NCBI GenBank assembly: GCA_946886975.1
Contig: CAMPJV010000005.1
Location: 1-24,189 of the forward strand
Origin: an uncultured Taibaiella sp.
GTDB lineage: Bacteria > Bacteroidota > Bacteroidia > Chitinophagales > Chitinophagaceae
Length of the DNA: 24,189 nucleotides
Reading direction: 5' to 3'
In this document: piece by piece, positions 16,505 through 24,189 of the stretch
Layout: every line of letters begins with the position of its first letter
Position numbering within the stretch: the stretch's first letter is position 1
Position numbers and translations under genes: made by a program
The notes under the pieces: model-generated
The model's input: only the letters and a program-made list of their open reading frames with translations
The model's database searches: none
What the model was told of the DNA's origin: nothing

Positions 16505-18259
16505 CTACTCTCTTCTTAGATTTGGGAATGGTGGAGCAACATTAGAAGGCCCATCTTCGCCTTCCATGGCAGACCGATACATTACTGTATTGGCGTCACC
16601 CGGCTGCCCATATTGGAAAATAAAACGCTGCCTGTCTATACCGTGCCTTTCACTCATATAAGTGATAATAGCCTGTACACGGTCCCATGAACGCTGCTGC
16701 TGTAACTTGCCTGCATTGCCTGAACCTACTATAACCACCTTACAGTCTGGATTAGCCTTCATAAGCGCAGCCAGTGAGGCCAGACGTGCCTGGTTATATG
16801 GCTTGATACGTGAGGAATTATTATCGAATACTATAGTAGCCGATCCTATATTGGAACATGGACCTGTAATATTTGATACACCTGCACAATCGTCAGGACA
16901 TGGACATTTACCGATTCCGTCCTCGTCTACCGGCTGACATTCTGTTGGCGTGATCAATTGCTTATCACGATAGTCAGGCACACCGTCTCCATCAGTATCC
17001 ATTGGGCAACCATTAACATCCACAGGAACGCCCTCTGGGGTACCTGGACACTGATCGAACTGATCGGTTACACCGTCAAAGTCTGCATCAGGGAGTGTAG
17101 GGTCAGGAAGTCTCATGTGACGTGGCGTGCTAACTTCCCCATAGACATAGTCAAGTGGGTTAAGCCAGTAAAGTGGCTCTACATTCTTTCGTGCGTTGCC
17201 GATATTGAAATTCAGGCCAATTGAGAAGTAATTGACCATATCATTGTCCTGTGTAAATACCGGATTGCCATATACCTGCTCTGCCCAGCGCTGTCCATCC
17301 AGAAGGTCAACATCATGGGGAAACGTAATTCTATCTTCAATTGAGAGGTTAACAACTTTAGATATTTTGAACTGAGCACCCAATCCCCCGCTAAAGGCGA
17401 AATCAAGTTCCTTATTTCCGAAGATAGATGGACGTCTGCGATCGCGCTCATTCTCGGCATCAGTTTCATAACTATCATCCATGCCGGACTGCAGTCTTTT
17501 GCGAATCTCTCTTCTATTTTCATGGATCTGCGGAATATCTCCAACCATCTCAGTAAAATCATACTTATTGTAGTCCGCATCAAGCGCATTCACATGAGTA
17601 TTGAACGCAAAGGCTCCAATACCAATGAAGCCATAGAAAGAAAGTCCCGTACGAGCCTTATGCCAGCGAATATTGTTGGTATTGAACATGAAGTCCACGT
17701 TCAACTGGTGTGCCTCCATTCTGTAACTGTAGTGAACCATATCCTTTGCAGGATTCACGTTGCCTTCATTATCTATGTAAGCATACTGATAGTATTTGTT
17801 GTATGCCTCATTCCAGCGATAGTTTTCGGACTCCTGCCATTGAAGGCCTTTGGCTATTCCGTAGATATACTGCAACCTGGTAGAAAACATATATCCCCAC
17901 GACTTTCTGAGATGCGCGTGAAGACCATAGCCGCCTTTTTGCCATAGCATCAAAGTCGGAACATCCCCCGATACATTATAAAGACCAGCGCCAACTCCCA
18001 ATTCCCACATGTTTCGGGGTTTAGCTGGAAACTGATACTGATGATTCAGGAACTGCCGATGCTGATCCATCCTATAAGAAGGAATGTAATTAGTATCCAA
18101 TACATCATAACTTCCTCCTTTGTACGACAAGTCCCTGTCTCCCCACGAAGTGGTAGAGGTCGTAGTAGTCGTAGTTGTTTGAATCTCCTGCGCGGAAAGC
18201 TTTGTGGCTGATAAAAGCATGCACAAGCCGGCTAACAAAAAGTAGCTTTTGCTGACCAT
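16505..18259 (-). CDS. OmpA-like outer-membrane protein with TSP3 repeats (copy A)
   Basis: I start at ATG 18259, which gives a clean signal peptide (MVSKSYFLLAGLCMLLSATKLSA, cut before QE) aligned with the paralogue; a frame reaching 18334 adds 25 odd residues. The protein has 584 residues. After a Thr-rich stretch (TTTTTTTSTTS, about 28-38), a beta-rich region (about 85-352) looks like an outer-membrane barrel. Then come Asp-rich calcium-binding TSP3-type repeats (DADFDGVTD, DTDGDGVPD) and a Cys-rich segment. A divergent OmpA-like domain (about 475-560) ends in NVAPPFPNLRRE. The usual peptidoglycan-binding Asp motif is replaced by GSGN and the following loop is shortened. It is a tandem paralogue of the next gene upstream. 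Confidence 0.85.
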   Translation of the reverse strand: MVSKSYFLLAGLCMLLSATKLSAQEIQTTTTTTTSTTSWGDRDLSYKGGSYDVLDTNYIPSYRMDQHRQFLNHQYQFPAKPRNMWELGVGAGLYNVSGDVPTLMLWQKGGYGLHAHLRKSWGYMFSTRLQYIYGIAKGLQWQESENYRWNEAYNKYYQYAYIDNEGNVNPAKDMVHYSYRMEAHQLNVDFMFNTNNIRWHKARTGLSFYGFIGIGAFAFNTHVNALDADYNKYDFTEMVGDIPQIHENRREIRKRLQSGMDDSYETDAENERDRRRPSIFGNKELDFAFSGGLGAQFKISKVVNLSIEDRITFPHDVDLLDGQRWAEQVYGNPVFTQDNDMVNYFSIGLNFNIGNARKNVEPLYWLNPLDYVYGEVSTPRHMRLPDPTLPDADFDGVTDQFDQCPGTPEGVPVDVNGCPMDTDGDGVPDYRDKQLITPTECQPVDEDGIGKCPCPDDCAGVSNITGPCSNIGSATIVFDNNSSRIKPYNQARLASLAALMKANPDCKVVIVGSGNAGKLQQQRSWDRVQAIITYMSERHGIDRQRFIFQYGQPGDANTVMYRSAMEGEDGPSNVAPPFPNLRRE

Positions 18260-18549
18260 AAACTGTGGTTTAGATTGGTGATAGTTGAAATATATAGGCA
18301 TTACAGACATAATTACATGTTTACATGAAAACAATAAATCTCCGTCTCTAGCCTTATATTCTCAGGACACCATCTGATCAGGTCAGCAATGTCTGAAGTG
18401 TAGGAAATAACCTAAAAGTCAAATATCAACTTTTAAGCATCAACAAAACTAAGGGATTTTTTTTATCAAAAAAGTTTTTTTTGGCTTTTTCTTCACTTTC
18501 ATTCCTAATGGCTGATTATTGATCCAGAATTGAGGAAATGACAAAAAAC
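18260..18549. other. intergenic leader between the two OmpA-like genes
   Basis: I see no gene in these 290 bases. They contain the -7 candidate at 18444-18451, long A/T runs around 18457-18480 (eight T, then ATC, six A, G, eight T), and a CTGATCAG palindrome near 18374. Most of it would be the 5' leader of copy A. Confidence 0.55.
18444..18451 (-). promoter_or_regulatory. possible -7 element for OmpA-like copy A
   Basis: On the minus strand the sequence is TAGTTTTG, an exact TAnnTTTG match, preceded by A-tracts and a TTTG only 15 bases away (short of the usual 19). It would give a leader of about 180 bases. Neither the spacing nor the distance is ideal. Confidence 0.4.
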
Positions 18550-18578
18550 ACGAGAGCCCTGCTAAGCAGGGCTCTCGT
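18550..18578 (-). terminator. intrinsic terminator of OmpA-like copy B
   Basis: A perfect 13-bp stem (ACGAGAGCCCTGC with GCAGGGCTCTCGT) has a 3-base loop. On the minus strand it is followed by GTTTTTTG. It lies 20 bases after the stop codon of copy B and separates the two paralogues into independent transcripts. Confidence 0.93.
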
Positions 18579-18598
18579 AGATTGAATGCTATCTAATA

Positions 18599-20266
18599 TT
18601 ATTCTCTTCTAAGATTTGGGAATGGTGGAGCTACGTTAGCAGGTCCTTCCTCGCCTGTGTTAGCTGAACGATACATTACGCTATTCTCGTCACCAGGAGC
18701 ACCATATTGGAATATGAAGCGGTTACGATCAATGCCATGCTTCTCGCTCATGTACTCTATTACTGAGTTCACACGATCCCAGCTGCGCTGCTGCTGAACC
18801 TTGCTAGAATTACCTGCACCAATTATCACAACCTTACAAGTTGGATTAGCAGACATCTGAGCTGCAAGATTAGAAAGCTGTGATTGCATACCTGGAGTGA
18901 TGCGGCTATTGCTACCTGTAAAATTCAGGCTGCCAGCACCAATGTTAGCACAAGCTGCAACAGTACCACCACAACCATCAGGACATGGACACTTACCAAC
19001 ACCATCAGCATCTACTGGCTGACACTCAGTTGGAGTGATCAATTGCTTATCTCTGAAGTCAGGAACACCATCACCATCTGTATCCATTGGACAACCATGG
19101 CTATCTACCGCTACGCCAGCAGGAGTACCTGGACACTTGTCAAACTGATCAGCAATACCGTCTCCGTCAGAATCAGGCAGAATTGGCTCAGGCAGCGTCA
19201 TATGACGTGGGTCGCTAAGCTCACTATAGGCATGATCCAGAGGATTAACCCACCATAGTGGAGCAACATTCTTTCTCTTATTACCAATGTTGAAGTTCAG
19301 GCCGATAGATCCATAGTTCCAAAGATCCTTATCTGGAGTGATAGATCCATTGTTCTGAAGCTGGCTTGCATCAAGCATATCTCTGAACGTAAATGTAACC
19401 TTATCCTCTAGTTGAAGGGTGATCAGATCAGAAAGTCTGAACTGAAGACCTAAACCAGCAGTAAAGACGGGAATAAGGTTTTTGCTTCCACCCTTATGAG
19501 ATTCCTTTCCTGGAGAAGTTTCGTAACTATCGTCAAGGAAATTCTTCATGTAGTCATTGGTAGGCTTGCGATTATCCCAAGTTACAGATGGGTAGCCTGG
19601 AACAGTCGTAAAGTCATATGGTGTTGTACCGTTAAGCGCATTGACCATAGGATCATAGATCATAAGACCGCCACCAATTAAGCCATAAAGACTCATTGCA
19701 TTCTTCGCCTTATGAAACCTGATGTTATTTAAGGCACCCACAAGTTGCAGGGACACCTCGTCCATCTTGGTCAGGTAATTTTGATAAATGTAAGAGTTAG
19801 GTGCATATCCCAGATTCCTCCATGGAGCTTCAACTGGGGAATGCCCCCGATATTCAAATCCCGAAGCCCGTGCATGAATCCACTGAGCACGAACTGACAA
19901 AAAATATCCAAGTGCTTTTCTAACTGTTAGACCAAATCCGATTGCATCTGTTGCCTTCTTTGCTGTGAAAGGTGTCTTTGAAGTAACGTCTCCTAATACA
20001 TTCGAAAAACCCACGTTTACCCCAACTTCCCATTGATTACTTGGCTTTGGAGGAAATGGAGTCTGATGATTCATATAATTCCTGTACTGTTCAAGGCGCT
20101 TCCCAGCGTAGTAGCTGGAGTCCAGAACATCATAACTTTCACCGCGATAAGTCATATCACGGCCAGACCAGCTAGCAGTTGCTGTTTGACTTTCTTGCGC
20201 CAGAGCCGGCTGAACCGCTAATACGGAGCAAAGACCAGCAAGCAATAGGTACTTTTTGTTGACCAT
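18599..20266 (-). CDS. OmpA-like outer-membrane protein with TSP3 repeats (copy B)
   Basis: The protein has 555 residues. The signal peptide is MVNKKYLLLAGLCSVLAVQPALA, cut before QE. Shared with copy A are a SYDVLD motif near the mature N-terminus, a barrel-like region (about 78-330), GLNFNIGN and NPLD before the linker, TSP3-type repeats (DSDGDGIAD at 365-373, DTDGDGVPD at 395-403), the ITPTECQPVD Cys-rich segment, and a divergent OmpA-like C-terminal domain (about 445-530) with GAGN in place of the usual Asp motif. The tail NVAPPFPNLRRE is identical in both. It has the best promoter in the window and a strong terminator, which suggests high expression. The two copies have diverged strongly in the barrel, so the duplication is old. 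Confidence 0.87.
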   Translation of the reverse strand: MVNKKYLLLAGLCSVLAVQPALAQESQTATASWSGRDMTYRGESYDVLDSSYYAGKRLEQYRNYMNHQTPFPPKPSNQWEVGVNVGFSNVLGDVTSKTPFTAKKATDAIGFGLTVRKALGYFLSVRAQWIHARASGFEYRGHSPVEAPWRNLGYAPNSYIYQNYLTKMDEVSLQLVGALNNIRFHKAKNAMSLYGLIGGGLMIYDPMVNALNGTTPYDFTTVPGYPSVTWDNRKPTNDYMKNFLDDSYETSPGKESHKGGSKNLIPVFTAGLGLQFRLSDLITLQLEDKVTFTFRDMLDASQLQNNGSITPDKDLWNYGSIGLNFNIGNKRKNVAPLWWVNPLDHAYSELSDPRHMTLPEPILPDSDGDGIADQFDKCPGTPAGVAVDSHGCPMDTDGDGVPDFRDKQLITPTECQPVDADGVGKCPCPDGCGGTVAACANIGAGSLNFTGSNSRITPGMQSQLSNLAAQMSANPTCKVVIIGAGNSSKVQQQRSWDRVNSVIEYMSEKHGIDRNRFIFQYGAPGDENSVMYRSANTGEEGPANVAPPFPNLRRE

Positions 20267-20314
20267 AACAGATTGTGTTTATTTAAAAGATTTTGGTTAA
20301 ATCAATATTTGGAA

Positions 20315-20345
20315 CAAAGGTATACTTCGGTTCTAAAAAAACAAA
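20315..20345 (-). promoter_or_regulatory. Bacteroidota consensus promoter of OmpA-like copy B
   Basis: Read on the minus strand it is TTTG, exactly 19 bases, then TACCTTTG, a complete match to TTTG-N19-TAnnTTTG. It would give a leader of about 40 bases before the ATG at 20266. Confidence 0.82.
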
Positions 20346-20464
20346 ATAAGTAATTTTTTATTTATTCCTGCCCTAATTGTTAAAAGGATTATGCCAAAAT
20401 AATTCTTTTACTAATCAAATGCAACTGCGACTTTTGCTTTCCCCCAACAACGCATAACCTTCAG

Positions 20465-21427
20465 ATGGATCTAGTAAAACAGGTTATCGGTTCAGAATTG
20501 ACCATTTTTGAACGCAAATTCGCCGAAAGTGTCAAAGGCAGTAATCCTTTGCTGGACAGGATTATGCGCTTCATTATCCGCAGAAAAGGCAAACAAATGA
20601 GACCCATGTTCGTCTTCCTTTCTGCCAAGGTTGCAAAGGGAATTAATGAAAACACGTATCGGGCTGCATCACTTATAGAACTGCTTCACACTGCTACCCT
20701 GGTACACGATGACGTGGTTGACAATGCAATGGTTCGTAGAAATTTTTTCTCAATAAACGCCTTATGGAAAAATAAAATAGCTGTTCTGGTGGGTGATTAT
20801 TTGCTCTCAAAGGGCCTGCTCCTTTCCCTGGAACATGGTGATTATCAAATCCTACATATAACTTCCCGTGCCGTACGAGAAATGAGCGAAGGCGAGTTGC
20901 TCCAGATGGAGAAAGCCCGAAAGCTCGATATCCGGGAGGATGTCTACTTCGAAATTATTCGTGCCAAGACGGCTTCTTTATTGTCCGCAGCGTGCTCTGC
21001 AGGCGCCTATTCAGCTTCCGAAAGCACCGAAACCGCAGAATTCTTCCGGCTCTTTGGTGAAAAAGTAGGTATTGCCTTCCAGATCAAGGATGATCTCTTC
21101 GATTACGGGCAGGATGATATCGGAAAACCCACCGGCATAGACATCAAGGAAAAGAAAATGACCCTGCCGCTCATCTACACCCTCCAAAACTGCGACCGGG
21201 AAACGCGCAGAAAGATCATTTATATAGTAAAGAACCAGAACACCGACCGCCAGAAGGTCAATGAAGTCATCGGATACGTCAAAAAGTCCGGCGGTATTGA
21301 GTACGCTCACTCCAAAATGAAGGAATACCAGAACGAAGCGCTAGCCATGCTACAAACCTACCCCGACTCTCCCGCCCGGCAAGCCTTGGAAGAATTGGTC
21401 AATTACGTAATTGAACGTAAGTACTAA
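20465..21427 (+). CDS. trans-polyprenyl diphosphate synthase (octaprenyl-type)
   Basis: This 320-residue all-alpha enzyme adds isopentenyl units to an allylic diphosphate, probably making the side chain of menaquinone. The first Asp-rich motif is LVHDDVVDNAMVRR (DDVVD at 82-86). The second is FQIKDDLFDYGQDD (KDDLFD at 208-213). GKQMRPMF (42-49) and GKPTGIDIKEKKMTLPL (220-236) are also typical. Chain length depends on residues before the first motif and cannot be fixed here. It is divergent from OmpA-like copy B. GACTTTTG about 27 bases before the start is only a near match to the -7 box. Confidence 0.93.
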   Translation: MDLVKQVIGSELTIFERKFAESVKGSNPLLDRIMRFIIRRKGKQMRPMFVFLSAKVAKGINENTYRAASLIELLHTATLVHDDVVDNAMVRRNFFSINALWKNKIAVLVGDYLLSKGLLLSLEHGDYQILHITSRAVREMSEGELLQMEKARKLDIREDVYFEIIRAKTASLLSAACSAGAYSASESTETAEFFRLFGEKVGIAFQIKDDLFDYGQDDIGKPTGIDIKEKKMTLPLIYTLQNCDRETRRKIIYIVKNQNTDRQKVNEVIGYVKKSGGIEYAHSKMKEYQNEALAMLQTYPDSPARQALEELVNYVIERKY

Positions 21428-21471
21428 TCTACATTTCCACAGTCATACAAATTATATTTTTTTCGCTCTTG

Positions 21472-21526
21472 TATGCCTTATCTATGCTTTAACTATGCTT
21501 TGTCTATGCTTTGTCTATGCCTTACC
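21472..21526. repeat. 11-bp tandem repeat (TATGCTTTGTC), 5 units
   Basis: Five head-to-tail units are TATGCCTTATC, TATGCTTTAAC, TATGCTTTGTC, TATGCTTTGTC and TATGCCTTACC. The TATGC core and the TT at positions 7-8 are invariant. The array lies 45 bases after the prenyl synthase stop and 167 bases before uvrA. The unit length equals that of the array at 1-77, but the sequence is unrelated. Function is unknown. Confidence 0.95.
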
Positions 21527-21693
21527 CTAAGGATTAGATGGGAATAGGAACGGCGCAACACTGAATTTTACCCCTCCCAGCCACAAGGTTTCATCGAATT
21601 TCGCGTCACTTACCTCTATACAACCATTCAAAAACACTAAGCCGCGCCACCGGCCGGTTGCTCTATTTCGCTTAACTTGCGGCAGGAGATAAC
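21527..21693. promoter_or_regulatory. uvrA upstream region with strong Shine-Dalgarno
   Basis: No gene is visible. AGGAGAT (21684-21690) lies 3 bases before the uvrA ATG at 21694 and is a much better ribosome binding site than others in this window. ACCGGCCGGT (21649-21658) is a perfect 10-bp palindrome about 35 bases upstream and could be an operator. I see no exact TAnnTTTG box and no recognisable LexA box. Confidence 0.45.
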
Positions 21694-24189
21694 ATGGCTA
21701 TTAAGGAACAATTATTACCCCCCGATCATGGAAACATCGAGGTACAAGGCGCAAGGGTACACAATCTCAAAAATCTTGATGTAAGCATCCCAAAGAACAA
21801 ACTGGTGGTCATCACGGGCATCAGCGGCAGCGGCAAGTCTTCGCTCGCTTTTGACACCATTTTTGCCGAGGGCCAGCGCCGTTACATGGAGAGCTTTGCC
21901 GCCTATGCCCGCCAGTTCATGGGCGACCTTGATCGTCCGGATGTAGACAAGATCACCGGCCTTTCCCCGGTCATATCAATAGAGCAGAAAACCACAAACC
22001 GCAATCCCCGCTCTACAGTGGGTACCGTCACAGAGGTTTACGACTTCATGCGCCTGCTTTACGCCCGCGTTGCAGAGGCCTTCTCCTACAATACAGGCAA
22101 GAAAATGGCCAAGTTCTCCGAAGAGGAGATCATAGAGCATATTAATGATCTGTTCGCCGGCAAAAAGATCATCCTTCTGGCGCCCATAGTCAGGGGCAGA
22201 AAGGGCCACTACCGCGAGTTATTCGAACAATTAAGGAAGCAGGGCTACCTGAAAGTGCGCGTAGACGGCGAGATCACCGACCTGAAGGAAAGAATGCAGC
22301 TGGATCGTTATAAGATCCATGACATTGAGCTGGTAGTCGACCGTCTCATAGTCCAGCCAGATGCGCGTGCCCGCCTCAGTCAGAGTGTCCAGAAGTCCCT
22401 ACAGATGGGTAAGGAGCTCATGTTTGTTTTGGACGCCGACAAAAATACCCTCGCGCAATACAGCCGCCAGCTCATGTGTGCCGATACAGGCCTGTCCTAC
22501 GAAGAGCCTTCACCCAATACATTTTCCTTCAACTCTCCATATGGTGCATGCCCCAGGTGCAAAGGCCTCGGCAGCATCTACCAGGTCAATATGAAGGAGA
22601 TCCTTCCTGACGTCTCTAAAAGCATCACGGATGGAGCCATAGCTCCCCTCGGCGCCGAGCGTGAGTCCTGGACTTTCCAGCAGGCTACTATCCTGGCAAA
22701 AAAGAATAAGATATCGCTTACCACTCCCATAAAGGACCTTCCAAAGAATAAGCTGAACATCCTGCTATATGGAAATGAGGAAGGAGTTATTACTTACGTC
22801 GATGAAGATGCTGAGGTATACCACGAGCAGGTTGCCGACCACGGCTATGAAGGAATCATCAATATGGTCCTTCGCTGGTTCAATGAAACCACCTCAGAAG
22901 CCATCCGCGACTGGGCAGAAAGCTTCATGGAGCTCAATACCTGCCCTACCTGCAATGGCGCGCGACTAAAGAAGGAATCTCTCTTTTTCAAGGTGGACGA
23001 TAAGAATATTGCAGAGCTGTCTAACCTCTCACTTGCTGATTTACAAAGCTGGTTTACAGATGTAGAAAAGCGGCTGAACAAGAAACAAAACCTCATCGCC
23101 AAAGACATCCTGAAGGAGATAAGGGATCGCCTGCACTTCCTCCTCGACGTTGGCCTGCATTACCTCACACTCGACCGCCCCACTCGCACTCTTAGTGGTG
23201 GTGAGTCCCAGCGCATTCGCCTTGCCACTCAGATAGGTTCTCAACTAACCGGAATCACGTACATCCTCGATGAACCTAGCATTGGCCTCCATCAGCGCGA
23301 CAACCAGAAGCTCATCAGCGCGCTCAAGAACCTCCGCGACGGTGGCAACTCAGTTCTGGTAGTAGAGCACGACAAAGACATAATGCTTGCTGCTGATCAC
23401 CTTATAGATATTGGTCCTGCGGCGGGCGTTCACGGTGGCAGGATAGTCAGCCAGGGCACACCTCAGGAGGTGTTGCAAGATCACACTACTACGGCGGGCT
23501 ATTTAAACCACGAGCTAAAGATCGAAGTACCAGAAGAAAGAAGAAAAGGTAACGGAAAGAAGATCGTTCTGAAAGGCGCCTCCGGCAATAACCTGAAGAA
23601 CGTCAACATAGAACTTCCTCTGGGCACGTTCATCTGTGTTAGCGGTGTATCGGGCAGTGGCAAGAGCACATTGATAAATGAAACACTCTACCCTATCCTG
23701 GGCAAGCGCTGTTACCACAACTTCAAGCAAAACCCGATGCCCTACAAAAAGGTAGATGGCATTGAGCATATAGACAAGGTAATAGAGATAGACCAAAGTC
23801 CCATCGGCAGAACTCCTCGTAGCAACCCTGCCACCTACTGCGGCTTCTTCAACGAGATCCGCCAGTTGTTTACGCAGGTCCCGGAGGCTAAGATACGCGG
23901 CTATAATGCTGGTCGCTTTTCTTTCAATGTAAAAGGCGGCCGTTGTGAGGAATGTCGCGGCGGCGGCATGAGGGTCATAGAGATGAACTTCCTGCCCGAT
24001 GTCTACGTGCCATGCGAGAAGTGCAATGGCAGAAGGTATAACAGAGAGACGCTGGAAATCCGTTATAAAGGCAAGTCTATTTTTGATGTGCTGAACATGA
24101 CGGTAGATGAGGCGGTAGAGTTCTTTATCAATGTCCACTTCCTCCACCGTCGCATCAAGACCTTGCAGGACGTGGGTCTTGGCTACGTC
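21694..24189 (+). CDS. uvrA: excinuclease ABC subunit A (UvrA), 3' end outside window
   Basis: UvrA is the dimeric damage sensor of nucleotide excision repair and loads UvrB on lesions. The 832 codons present run without interruption to the window edge; about 110 residues should be missing. Visible are Walker A GISGSGKS (42-49), the first zinc site CPRC (286-289) with CPTC (417-420), the first signature [12 protein letters not shown] (500-511) followed by [14 protein letters not shown], the second Walker A GVSGSGKS (651-658), and the second zinc site CEEC (751-754) with CEKC (774-777). The second signature lies beyond the edge. The start follows a good Shine-Dalgarno. Confidence 0.97.
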   Translation, partial: MAIKEQLLPPDHGNIEVQGARVHNLKNLDVSIPKNKLVVITGISGSGKSSLAFDTIFAEGQRRYMESFAAYARQFMGDLDRPDVDKITGLSPVISIEQKTTNRNPRSTVGTVTEVYDFMRLLYARVAEAFSYNTGKKMAKFSEEEIIEHINDLFAGKKIILLAPIVRGRKGHYRELFEQLRKQGYLKVRVDGEITDLKERMQLDRYKIHDIELVVDRLIVQPDARARLSQSVQKSLQMGKELMFVLDADKNTLAQYSRQLMCADTGLSYEEPSPNTFSFNSPYGACPRCKGLGSIYQVNMKEILPDVSKSITDGAIAPLGAERESWTFQQATILAKKNKISLTTPIKDLPKNKLNILLYGNEEGVITYVDEDAEVYHEQVADHGYEGIINMVLRWFNETTSEAIRDWAESFMELNTCPTCNGARLKKESLFFKVDDKNIAELSNLSLADLQSWFTDVEKRLNKKQNLIAKDILKEIRDRLHFLLDVGLHYLTLDRPTRTLSGGESQRIRLATQIGSQLTGITYILDEPSIGLHQRDNQKLISALKNLRDGGNSVLVVEHDKDIMLAADHLIDIGPAAGVHGGRIVSQGTPQEVLQDHTTTAGYLNHELKIEVPEERRKGNGKKIVLKGASGNNLKNVNIELPLGTFICVSGVSGSGKSTLINETLYPILGKRCYHNFKQNPMPYKKVDGIEHIDKVIEIDQSPIGRTPRSNPATYCGFFNEIRQLFTQVPEAKIRGYNAGRFSFNVKGGRCEECRGGGMRVIEMNFLPDVYVPCEKCNGRRYNRETLEIRYKGKSIFDVLNMTVDEAVEFFINVHFLHRRIKTLQDVGLGYV

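Noticed and set aside
18260..18334. 25-residue N-terminal extension of OmpA-like copy A
   Set aside because: The extension hides an otherwise perfect signal peptide that aligns with the start of copy B, so ATG 18259 is preferred.
23515..24147. 210-codon minus-strand frame
   Set aside because: It lies fully antisense to uvrA with its intact zinc and Walker motifs, and is a shadow of that coding frame.

Overview
The window looks like a chromosomal segment from a member of the Bacteroidota, probably close to Chitinophagaceae/Sphingobacteriales (lineage is inferred from gene content, not from a search). Supporting signs are WbqC and GWxTD proteins, a lone HsdR_N-type protein, a short AMP nucleosidase, a BadF-type sugar kinase, TSP3-containing OmpA-like proteins, and promoters of the Bacteroidota TTTG-N19-TAnnTTTG type. 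Most genes are housekeeping or cell-envelope genes. I see no tRNA, rRNA, CRISPR array, phage or transposase.

Layout. 1-525: an 11-bp tandem repeat cut by the window edge, a stretch with no recognised gene, a terminator, and a small lipoprotein gene (44 codons, minus strand) divergent from mpl. 526-3555 (+): mpl, a DEDDh exonuclease, and a GT2 polyprenol-phosphate mannosyltransferase-like gene. 3552-4187 (-): WbqC-like protein. 4255-6591 (+): GWxTD protein and dapF. 6588-7694 (-): recR and a MazG-type pyrophosphohydrolase. 7811-9270 (+): MoxR ATPase and a DUF1569/DinB-like protein. 9281-13269 (-): amn, a double-domain peptide ABC ATPase translationally coupled to it, and a GT39-type glycosyltransferase gene broken by an in-frame TAG. 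13373-13816 (+): HsdR_N protein. 13796-15439 (-): S41 protease. 15597-16451 (+): GlcNAc-kinase-like gene. 16505-20266 (-): two tandem paralogous OmpA-like outer-membrane proteins, each with its own promoter region. 20465-21427 (+): polyprenyl synthase. 21472-21526: a second 11-bp tandem repeat. 21694-end (+): uvrA, running off the window.

How it fits together. A loose cell-envelope theme runs through the window: Mpl (murein peptide recycling), DapF (makes meso-DAP), peptide ABC ATPases, a GlcNAc-type kinase, a prenyl diphosphate synthase, polyprenol-P and GT39 glycosyltransferases, a Ctp protease and OmpA-like proteins. RecR, UvrA and the exonuclease add DNA repair. The genes are mostly in short, strand-alternating units, so this is not one operon.

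The points most worth a second look are the two unrelated 11-bp (one helical turn) tandem repeats, the GT39 gene with a single amber codon, the unannotated-size lipoprotein, and the pair of OmpA-like proteins whose C-terminal domain lacks the usual peptidoglycan-binding Asp motif. I did not find a convincing new multi-gene system.
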